Shown here piece after piece: positions 1 to 4,841 of a stretch of DNA of 7,783 bases. Location: contig DUGU01000188.1 in NCBI GenBank assembly GCA_013331215.1, positions 217 through 7,999 of the forward strand, given 5' to 3'. Made by a program: the position numbers and the translations under genes. Within the stretch, counting starts at the first letter, position 1. The number at the start of each line of letters is the position of its first letter. The notes under the pieces were generated by a model. That model was not told where the DNA came from. It did no database searches and saw only the letters and a program-made list of their open reading frames with translations. The DNA comes from Methanoregulaceae archaeon. GTDB lineage: Archaea > Halobacteriota > Methanomicrobia > Methanomicrobiales > Methanospirillaceae.

Positions 1-223
1 GCGACGCCATCGGGGTCCCGGCCTCGTCCGGCAGGAGCGGGACGCCCGTGAGCGTGGCCGCCAGGGTCTCGTTCCCGACAGAGGACGACGCGTCCGTCCC
101 GCGATGCATGAAGGCGGTGATCTCAGGCGGCATGAGAGGCGCGGCGAACCCCACCACGAAGAGCGCGATGCACGCAACGACACCGGCTCCTATAAGACCC
201 CTGAAGATACGTTCGTCATCCAT
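1..223 (-). CDS. Partial protein with N-terminal membrane anchor, function unknown
   Basis: The minus strand is open from an ATG at 223 down to base 1, giving 74 codons before the window edge cuts the gene. I do not recognise the family. The product begins MDDERIFRG and then has a hydrophobic stretch at about residues 9-30, which would act as a signal anchor or first membrane segment. What follows is a polar, Ser/Thr/Gly-rich stretch that would lie outside the membrane. Codons are GC-rich at the third position after the first 15 or so, as in the neighbours. I see no Shine-Dalgarno site. A TATA-like CCTTAATC on the same strand lies about 29 bases before the ATG, so the mRNA may be leaderless. 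It is divergent from the methyltransferase gene, with 177 bases between the two starts. The reading frame is fairly sure; the function is open. Confidence 0.6.
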   Translation of the reverse strand, partial: MDDERIFRGLIGAGVVACIALFVVGFAAPLMPPEITAFMHRGTDASSSVGNETLAATLTGVPLLPDEAGTPMAS

Positions 224-247
224 CGCGCCGTGATGGACGTACGAGGA

Positions 248-255
248 GATTAAGG
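248..255 (-). promoter_or_regulatory. TATA-like box for the leaderless gene starting at 223
   Basis: Read on the minus strand this is CCTTAATC, an A/T-rich spot in GC-rich surroundings. Its centre is 28-29 bases before the ATG at 223. That is the spacing expected if archaeal transcription starts at or next to the start codon, and it fits the lack of a Shine-Dalgarno site. The match to the TATA consensus is weak. Confidence 0.35.
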
Positions 256-267
256 TTGTGACGGGAC

Positions 268-284
268 CGAAAAGTATCTTTATT
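268..284 (+). promoter_or_regulatory. BRE/TATA-like promoter for the methyltransferase gene
   Basis: The sequence CGAAAAGTATCTTTATT has a purine-rich BRE-like half (CGAAAA) followed by an A/T-rich TATA-like half. The BRE side is on the left, so transcription should go rightward and start near base 305. That gives a leader of about 95 bases before the ATG at 401. A second weak A/T spot (CATAA, 326-330) lies 28 bases before the alternative ATG at 356. Confidence 0.45.
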
Positions 285-400
285 CCGCCCCCTCACATTC
301 GGGTCCACTGTGCCGCTCCAGGGCGCATAAGGGTGGAAGGCGACTATCCCGCCGGATGTCTCTCGGGATCGCCGGCGGCACCGGAAGGACTGGAAGTACG

Positions 401-1357
401 ATGCTGACCAGAGGACTGCTACTCCTGCAGGAGCGGCTCGATGCGGCCGTGGGCCGCCGCCCCCCGCCCCGTGATGAGCCCTCGCTCGACCGCGAACGGG
501 CGCTCGAGCGGCACCACGACGATTACCTCGAGAGCGACCCGGTCCACCGGCAGCGCCACTACGACCGCACGCGGGCGCCGTCCGCGAACCTTGATTACTA
601 CCGCGGCCTCCGGGACCGGCTCGCGTCGGCCGGCGTCCTGGTCGTCGACACACCCGTGGACCTCGACGAGTTCGAGGACTGGCTCGACCGCTACGCCGTC
701 CTCGGCCGGTTTTACCGCCGCTTCGGCGGGATGCGGATCGAGAAGTGCCTCGAACACTACATCGTCGCCCGCGAGCTCCGGCTCCGGAAGGGCGACACCT
801 ACGTGGACGTGGCCTCGGCCGGCTCGCCCTGGGCGCGGGTGCTCCGGCACCGGGGCGTCGAGGCCTACCGGCTCGACCTGATCTACCGGCCCGGCATTCG
901 CGGGATCAACATCGGCGGGGACGCCACCGCGACCGATCTGCCCGCGGGGTTCGCCCGCGCCGTCTCGATCCAGTGCGCGTTCGAGCTCTTCTTCGGCGAG
1001 ACCGACCGGCAGTTCCTCGCGGAGATGGCCCGCATCCTCGCGCCAGGCGGCCGGGCCGCGATCACGCCGCTCTACCTCGACGACGCCCACTTCGTCCTCC
1101 ACAGCCCGCACGCGCTGCCGCCGCCGGGCTCGGAGGAGCCCGGGGCCGTGCGGATCTGGCGCGACGACGAGTTCAGGGCCCCATATTCGCGCCACTACTC
1201 GCCCGAGGCCTTCGCCGACCGGATCGCCTCGCAGCTTCCCCCCGGGCTCTCCGGCCGCGTGGCCTACGCATCGAACCTCGGCGAGGTCATGGCGGCGTTC
1301 CCGGGCCAGCGCATCTACTCGTTCTTCACGTTCGTTCTCGGGAAGGCCCCGGCCTGA
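401..1357 (+). CDS. Class I SAM-dependent methyltransferase-like protein
   Basis: The product is 318 residues, probably a cytoplasmic methyltransferase of unknown substrate. The first 120 residues are charged and helical-looking. The Rossmann-type domain follows: a degenerate motif I (VDVASAGSPW, about 135-144) where a glycine-rich SAM loop is expected, an acidic strand end (RLDLIY, about 157-162), GGDATATDLP (172-181) with the motif II-type aspartate, and the post-motif signature LAPGGRAAITPLY (213-225). This order matches the Methyltransf_11-like group. Motif I has Ala-Ser-Ala-Gly in place of the usual Gly-x-Gly-x-Gly, so SAM binding is not certain. I chose the ATG at 401 because GGAAG lies 4 bases upstream. 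An in-frame ATG at 356 would add 15 residues but has no Shine-Dalgarno site. The gene stands alone and ends 10 bases from the convergent acetyltransferase gene. Confidence 0.75.
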   Translation: MLTRGLLLLQERLDAAVGRRPPPRDEPSLDRERALERHHDDYLESDPVHRQRHYDRTRAPSANLDYYRGLRDRLASAGVLVVDTPVDLDEFEDWLDRYAVLGRFYRRFGGMRIEKCLEHYIVARELRLRKGDTYVDVASAGSPWARVLRHRGVEAYRLDLIYRPGIRGINIGGDATATDLPAGFARAVSIQCAFELFFGETDRQFLAEMARILAPGGRAAITPLYLDDAHFVLHSPHALPPPGSEEPGAVRIWRDDEFRAPYSRHYSPEAFADRIASQLPPGLSGRVAYASNLGEVMAAFPGQRIYSFFTFVLGKAPA

Positions 1358-1367
1358 TCCGGGGCTC

Positions 1368-1883
1368 TCAGCGCCGGCGCTCGAACGCGATCGTGCCGGG
1401 CGCGCCCCCGGCGCCGATCGGCATGAACCCGCTCTTCGCGAGCACGCGCCGGGACGCAGCGAACGACGGGTACGTGTACGCGACGATCCGCTCGATCCCC
1501 GGGGTCTCGAACCCGAACGCGACGAGCGCGGCCACGGCCTCGGTGGCGAGACCGCGCCCCTGGTATTCGTCGAGGACCGAGTACCCGAGCGCGAACCGGT
1601 CCGGCGCCTCGAGGGTGAGCCCGCCGTTCCCGATGAGGATCCGTTCGCCGTTCTCGACGAGGACCCAGTAGAACCCGGCGAGGACCGGGCCGTCCGGGTC
1701 CGAGGAGAGCGCGATGAACTGACGGAGGGTCGCGTCGTCCATCATCGGCGGCGGCCAGGCCTCGGGAACCCGTGCGTCGAGCGCGACACCGAGCGCGGCG
1801 CGGTTCTCGAGGTCGCGGCGGAAGAGGTCGGGGGTCCCGAGGACGAGCTCGAGCCGGGCCGTGGGGATGCGCAGAAGCTCCAT
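1368..1883 (-). CDS. GNAT family N-acetyltransferase (RimJ/RimL-like)
   Basis: The product is a 171-residue cytoplasmic acetyltransferase that should move an acetyl group from acetyl-CoA to an amine; the substrate cannot be told. It opens with the TARLELVL strand (residues 8-15) typical of the RimJ/RimL-like Acetyltransf_3 group. The acetyl-CoA loop is DEYQGRGLATEA (105-116), matching Q/R-x-x-G-x-G/A, after the strand FALGYSVL. Near the C-terminus AASRRVLAKSGF (142-153) matches the family's S-x-R-V-L-E-K-x-G-F motif, though Phe141 stands where an Asn is common. The length is normal for one GNAT domain. The frame stays open upstream to 2048, but that stretch is Cys/Arg-rich and unlike the family, so I place the start at the ATG at 1883, directly before the first conserved strand. 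No clear Shine-Dalgarno site or TATA box was found. It converges with the methyltransferase gene and is probably a single-gene unit. Confidence 0.85.
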   Translation of the reverse strand: MELLRIPTARLELVLGTPDLFRRDLENRAALGVALDARVPEAWPPPMMDDATLRQFIALSSDPDGPVLAGFYWVLVENGERILIGNGGLTLEAPDRFALGYSVLDEYQGRGLATEAVAALVAFGFETPGIERIVAYTYPSFAASRRVLAKSGFMPIGAGGAPGTIAFERRR

Positions 1884-1990
1884 GCCGCAACCATCGGCGT
1901 CCGGGGCAAAGAAGGGATCTGCCCTGTCCCCGGGACGGCCAATTCGGACGGCAGCGGACCTCAGGGGAACATCACAGGCCCATACATGGG

Positions 1991-2003
1991 CAAAACATAT
2001 ATC
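1991..2003 (+). promoter_or_regulatory. BRE/TATA promoter of the 47-residue protein gene
   Basis: CAAAACATATATC is the clearest TATA element in the first half of the window. The A-rich flank on its left suits a BRE for rightward transcription. Start of transcription is expected near 2026, leaving a leader of roughly 34 bases that contains the GGGAG site before the ATG at 2060. ATATAT is symmetric, so it could also serve the minus-strand acetyltransferase gene, but that would give a leader of about 90 bases and a poorer BRE. Confidence 0.55.
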
Positions 2004-2004
2004 T

Positions 2005-2014
2005 CCCGGCCGGG
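2005..2014. repeat. 10-base palindrome directly downstream of the TATA box
   Basis: CCCGGCCGGG is a perfect palindrome lying between the TATA box (1997-2002) and the expected transcription start near 2026. A site in this position could be a repressor operator. Short GC palindromes arise easily by chance in such GC-rich DNA, so this is only a candidate. Confidence 0.2.
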
Positions 2015-2048
2015 TAGTGCACCGGAGTGCCGGACACGCCCTCCGCAC

Positions 2049-2053
2049 GGGAG
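2049..2053 (+). promoter_or_regulatory. Shine-Dalgarno site for the 47-residue protein
   Basis: GGGAG lies 6 bases before the ATG at 2060. Together with the TATA box about 60 bases upstream of that ATG, it supports the short reading frame at 2060-2203 as a translated gene. Confidence 0.5.
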
Positions 2054-2059
2054 ACCGTC

Positions 2060-2203
2060 ATGGCAGACAGAGACGACAAGACCACGACCCGGGGCTCCAC
2101 CTCGAGGGCCAGGGAGACGCGCGAGCGCACCGCCTCGAAGGGCGGCGAGCACTCCCACAGCGGCCACGGCGGCTCGTCCGGCAGCCGGAGCAGCCGCGAC
2201 TGA
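2060..2203 (+). CDS. Small disordered KGG-motif-like protein, 47 residues
   Basis: This short frame, ATG to TGA, has strong signs of coding: 44 of its 46 codons after the start end in G or C, a GGGAG site lies 6 bases upstream, and a TATA box sits at the right distance. The product contains only Ala, Asp, Glu, Gly, His, Lys, Met, Arg, Ser and Thr. It has no aromatic, aliphatic-branched, Cys or Pro residue, so it should be intrinsically disordered. At residues 21-33 RERTASKGGEHSH resembles the KGG motif (R-x-x-A-S-K-G-G-x-x-x-H) of bacterial stress-induced proteins such as the YciG/GsiB type, here as a single copy. Three histidines (31, 33, 36) follow. The CDF exporter gene starts 85 bases downstream, itself with a His-rich N-terminus. 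That could hint at a metal link, but this is inference. The role is unknown. Confidence 0.65.
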   Translation: MADRDDKTTTRGSTSRARETRERTASKGGEHSHSGHGGSSGSRSSRD

Positions 2204-2225
2204 CTGCGTCGGCTTCATTCACACC

Positions 2226-2255
2226 TTTTTCCCTCCGGCGCCCCGCAACGTTTTT
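2226..2255 (+). terminator. Two T5 tracts between the small protein gene and the CDF gene
   Basis: Two runs of five T (2226-2230 and 2251-2255) lie 23 and 48 bases after the TGA of the small gene. Euryarchaeal RNA polymerase often stops at T runs without a strong hairpin, so these may end the small gene's transcript. Each run heads a near-identical 12-mer, TTTTTCC(C/G)TCCG, repeated at a 25-base step. The second run is also 34-38 bases before the CDF start, so it may instead contribute to a weak promoter. Confidence 0.35.
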
Positions 2256-2288
2256 CCGTCCGTCCGCTCAGAGAAATGCGATCCCCCC

Positions 2289-3227
2289 ATGGACGAGCAT
2301 GAGCACGCGGCCGGCGGAGACGAGCACGGGGCCACGGTCGCCTCGCTCCGAGCCGCGATCCTTATCACGCTCCTGATCTTCGGCGTGGAGGTAGCCGGCG
2401 GGTACGTCTCGGGCTCGCTCTCCCTCGTCTCGGACGCGGTGCACATGCTCGGCGACCTCTTCGCCCTGCTCCTCTCGCTCGCGGCCGTGGTCCTCGCGCG
2501 GCAGCTCCCGACGAGCGCCCGGACGTACGGCTATCACCGGGCCGAGGTGCTCGCCGCGTTCGTCAACGGGCTCGTGCTGATCGCCGTGACCGCCGGGATT
2601 CTCTACTCGGCGGTCGGCCGGTTCCGCTCGCCGACGGCGATCGAGGCCCCGATCATGCTCGTCGTCGCGGCCGTGGGGCTCGTCGCGAACCTCGTCGTGA
2701 TCGCCCGGCTCCACGGCCACGGCGGCCTCGGCGTCCGGAGCGCGCTCCTCCACGTGGCGAGCGACGCGCTCTCGTCGGCGGCCGTTGTCGGCGCGGGCGT
2801 ATTCATCCTCTTCACGGGCTATACCCTGGTCGACCCCGTGCTGAGCGTCCTGATCGGGCTCCTGGTTCTCGCCTCGGCCGTCCGCCTGCTCCGCGAGACC
2901 ACGGCCATTCTCCTGCAGTTCACCCCGCCGGGCCTCGACCTCGAGGCCGTGATCGGGGCCATGGAGGAGCCGGACGGGGTCGACGCCGTCCACGACGTCC
3001 ACGTCTGGGCCCTGAGCTCGGACCTGTTCGTGCTCGACGGCCACGTGGTCACGGGGGCGGCGACGATGCAGGAGGTGGAGGCGATCAAGACGGCGATCAA
3101 GAACACGCTCCGCCGGATGGGGATCGCCCACGTCACCCTGGAGTTCGAGGCGACGCCGTGCGAGGGGTGCGTGATCCGGAACCCCGACCTCGACGCGGCT
3201 TCGGCCGCCCCGCCTAAGTCGAGGTAG
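2289..3227 (+). CDS. Cation diffusion facilitator metal exporter (CzcD/ZitB-like)
   Basis: The product is a 312-residue membrane transporter of the CDF family, which exports Zn2+ or similar divalent metals in exchange for protons, usually as a dimer. The N-terminus is His/Asp/Glu-rich (MDEHEH...DEHG). Six membrane segments follow, at about residues 19-40, 47-70, 85-108, 120-140, 153-176 and 182-201. The transport site is visible as SDAVHMLGD in segment 2 (His52, Asp56) and HVASD in segment 5 (His155, Asp159). This two-His two-Asp set suits zinc. The loop before segment 5 is short (HGHGG). A cytoplasmic domain (about 212-287) has VHDVHVWALSSD (234-245) and HVTLEFE, typical of the family's metal-binding fold. 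CEGC at 291-294 could hold another metal. The ATG at 2289 is the only Met before the conserved part; no Shine-Dalgarno site is seen. Its last bases converge on the metallopeptidase gene. Confidence 0.9.
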   Translation: MDEHEHAAGGDEHGATVASLRAAILITLLIFGVEVAGGYVSGSLSLVSDAVHMLGDLFALLLSLAAVVLARQLPTSARTYGYHRAEVLAAFVNGLVLIAVTAGILYSAVGRFRSPTAIEAPIMLVVAAVGLVANLVVIARLHGHGGLGVRSALLHVASDALSSAAVVGAGVFILFTGYTLVDPVLSVLIGLLVLASAVRLLRETTAILLQFTPPGLDLEAVIGAMEEPDGVDAVHDVHVWALSSDLFVLDGHVVTGAATMQEVEAIKTAIKNTLRRMGIAHVTLEFEATPCEGCVIRNPDLDAASAAPPKSR

Positions 3228-4120
3228 CCCGAGCCCCGCACGATCTCGTCGGCCGGAAGGAAGGTCGCCTCCGCGACGCTCGCGCCGGTCTCCTCGAGGT
3301 ACTGCCGCACCACGCGGTACCCGACGGCCATGCCGGCGAAGTCCGGCAGCCCGAGGCGCTCGCCGCCCATGGTGGCCGCGCGGTCGCCGTAGACGTACGA
3401 GCGGGTGGCGTCGAAGCCCCGCTCGTCGAGCGCGGCCCCGATCGCCGCGCGGGCACGCGAGAGGCCGTCCTCGTCGATCTCGGTGACGTAGTACCGGGCC
3501 GTCTCCTCGCCGTAGAGCTCGGTGGCGAAGGCCTCGGCCATCCCCTCCATGACGATGTGCTGGGCCACGGAGAGATCGGCGGGGTTCCAGGGAAAGAGCG
3601 CGAGGCGGACGTTGTGGTGGCACTCGTGGGCGAGTGTCGCCTGGATTCGCGCCATGTTGTACTCGTTCGGCTCGGCGTAGAGCAGCAGCGCGTACCCGGG
3701 CACGCTCCCGATCCCCGTGTACCCCCAGCGGCGGTCGGCCGGGTTCATCCGGGCGGGGTCGAGCAGGAAGATGCCCGCGCGGATGCCCTGCAGCGGGATC
3801 CGGTCCCAGGAATTTTTAAAGAGGTCGCGGACGTCCTCGAGCGTCCGGCGCGAGAGCTCCCAGGCGTGGTCCCGTTCGAGCTCGTCGAGCGCGTCGAGGG
3901 CACGCTCGTCGATCGCCTCCGGCATCAGGAACGACCACGCCGCGAGCGCCTGCAGGGCCGCGTCCGGATCGCCGCCGAGCGAGACGCCGAAGACCGAGAA
4001 GAGCGGGTCGAACGGCATCAGCATCTCCAGAAAGCGCCGCCGGCGCACGTACGCGTCCTCTTCGCCCGCGATCTCCCCGTACGCCTCGCGGGTCTCCACC
4101 ACCTCGAACTCCACGATCAT
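2819..4120 (-). CDS. DUF2268-like HExxH metallopeptidase with run-on C-terminus
   Basis: The frame encodes 433 residues, but only about the first 300 look real. That part resembles the DUF2268 predicted zinc proteases (YjaZ-like). It has HECHH at 165-169 (zinc ligands His165 and His169, catalytic Glu166), MEGMAEAFA at 191-199 holding the likely third ligand (Glu192 or Glu196), and FLPADEIVRGSGYL at 287-300, a usual family ending. No signal peptide or membrane segment is seen, so it is likely cytoplasmic. The start at 4120 is firm: GGAGG lies 7 bases upstream. After Leu300 no stop occurs, and the frame continues 409 bases antisense to the CDF gene as a Ser/Arg/Thr-rich sequence typical of antisense translation. 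The true end is probably near 3215, with a stop lost by mutation or sequencing error. The DUF6498-like gene lies 29 bases upstream on the same strand, so the two are probably co-transcribed. The substrate is unknown. Confidence 0.65.
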   Translation of the reverse strand: MIVEFEVVETREAYGEIAGEEDAYVRRRRFLEMLMPFDPLFSVFGVSLGGDPDAALQALAAWSFLMPEAIDERALDALDELERDHAWELSRRTLEDVRDLFKNSWDRIPLQGIRAGIFLLDPARMNPADRRWGYTGIGSVPGYALLLYAEPNEYNMARIQATLAHECHHNVRLALFPWNPADLSVAQHIVMEGMAEAFATELYGEETARYYVTEIDEDGLSRARAAIGAALDERGFDATRSYVYGDRAATMGGERLGLPDFAGMAVGYRVVRQYLEETGASVAEATFLPADEIVRGSGYLDLGGAAEAASRSGFRITHPSHGVASNSRVTWAIPIRRSVFLIAVLIASTSCIVAAPVTTWPSSTNRSELRAQTWTSWTASTPSGSSMAPITASRSRPGGVNCRRMAVVSRSRRTAEARTRSPIRTLSTGSTRV

Positions 4121-4127
4121 CTCACCG

Positions 4128-4132
4128 CCTCC
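4128..4132 (-). promoter_or_regulatory. Strong Shine-Dalgarno site of the metallopeptidase gene
   Basis: On the minus strand GGAGG is followed by CGGTGAG and then the ATG at 4120, a near-ideal complement to the archaeal 16S rRNA tail at a 7-base spacing. It fixes the start codon. It also fits a downstream operon gene, since the upstream DUF6498-like gene lacks such a site. Confidence 0.7.
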
Positions 4133-4149
4133 AGGGAGGCCGGCGGCGG

Positions 4150-4764
4150 TTAAATACGTGCCGCCGCCGGGGCCGGCGCGGATGCCGGGACCGTCCGCGC
4201 GTGCTTCTTCAGGTGCGCCGCGACGTCGGCCACGGTCTTCAGGAAGAGGAAGAGAAGCAGCACGAGCCGCATCCCCGTCGCGCCCGGCACCATCAGGCTT
4301 ACGAAGACCCCGGCGATGATCGTGAGGTGCATCGAGACGATCCGGGCGTACGGCTCCGAGAAGATCGCCTCGGGGGACGCCTCCTCGCGCGGCCGGTACC
4401 AGAGGAACGAGACGAGGTGGTTGGCGAAGAAGACCGCGCAGCCGGCCGCGAGCCCGAGCGGATCCCCGATCCCGTAGGTCCCGGCGAGCGCGAACGAGAC
4501 CAGGAAGACGAGGTAGACGAGGTGGAAGAGCCCGTAGTGGACCGCGAAGAACCCGGCGAGGACGAGGCCCCTGCCGTGCTCCCGCCCGTCGGTGCCGGCC
4601 GATACGCCGAGCAGGCGGATGAAGGTGAAGAGCCCGATCGTGACCGACTGGAACCAGTAGACCGCGAGGACCGTCCCGAGCGGCCAGTCCTGGAGGAGGG
4701 CGAGCGCGATGGTGACGGCGTTCGCGAGCAGGAGGGAGAGCAGGGGAAGGCCGGGCCGGTCCAT
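4150..4764 (-). CDS. DUF6498-like integral membrane protein
   Basis: The product is 204 residues, nearly all membrane. Six hydrophobic segments are visible at about 5-24, 30-53, 66-95, 102-122, 141-160 and 163-184, followed by a short basic, then Ala/Pro-rich tail. VYWFQSVTIGLFTFIRLL (35-52), the HYGLFHLVYLVFL stretch (76-88) and PYARIVSMHLTIIAGVF (138-154) match my memory of the uncharacterised DUF6498 family. No enzyme motif is known for it. The histidines and aromatic residues within the segments (His76, His81, His116, His146) are notable but not diagnostic. The start at 4764 has no Shine-Dalgarno site. A TATA-like box centred near 4815 would give a leader of about 24 bases. The metallopeptidase gene follows after 29 bases, suggesting a two-gene operon. 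The function is unknown. Confidence 0.75.
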   Translation of the reverse strand: MDRPGLPLLSLLLANAVTIALALLQDWPLGTVLAVYWFQSVTIGLFTFIRLLGVSAGTDGREHGRGLVLAGFFAVHYGLFHLVYLVFLVSFALAGTYGIGDPLGLAAGCAVFFANHLVSFLWYRPREEASPEAIFSEPYARIVSMHLTIIAGVFVSLMVPGATGMRLVLLLFLFLKTVADVAAHLKKHARTVPASAPAPAAARI

Positions 4765-4810
4765 GACAGGGAGTCGACGGCCACGTTCTTAGCCTCGATG
4801 GCCGTAGCGT

Positions 4811-4819
4811 TCATATACC
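4811..4819. promoter_or_regulatory. Shared TATA element between DUF6498-like and ATPase genes
   Basis: TCATATACC, centred on 4815, is the only strong A/T element in the 77-base gap between two divergent genes. For the plus strand it lies 27 bases before the ATG at 4842, just right for a leaderless ATPase mRNA. For the minus strand, CCGAAGGTATATGAAC carries a purine-rich BRE-like flank and would start transcription near 4788, 24 bases before the ATG at 4764. The BRE thus favours leftward initiation. Confidence 0.5.
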
Positions 4820-4841
4820 TTCGGAAAAGAATCAAGGCCGG

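Noticed and set aside
1358..1367. Terminator between the convergent methyltransferase and acetyltransferase genes
   Set aside because: The gap is 10 bases with no T run or clear stem, so I cannot support a terminator there.
1884..2048. N-terminal extension of the acetyltransferase to 2048
   Set aside because: The extra 55 residues are Cys/Arg-rich and unlike GNAT proteins, and they overlap the promoter of the small gene. The ATG at 1883 leads straight into the conserved first strand.
1986..2288. N-terminal extension of the CDF frame to an ATG at 1986
   Set aside because: It would place the start on the TATA box and translate Arg/Pro/Ala-rich sequence in the wrong frame of the small gene. 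The family sequence begins at the His-rich ATG at 2289.
2268..3623. 451-codon minus-strand open frame opposite the CDF gene
   Set aside because: It is an Arg/Asp/Gly-rich shadow of the CDF and peptidase genes with no family motif. Long open antisense frames are expected in DNA this rich in GC.
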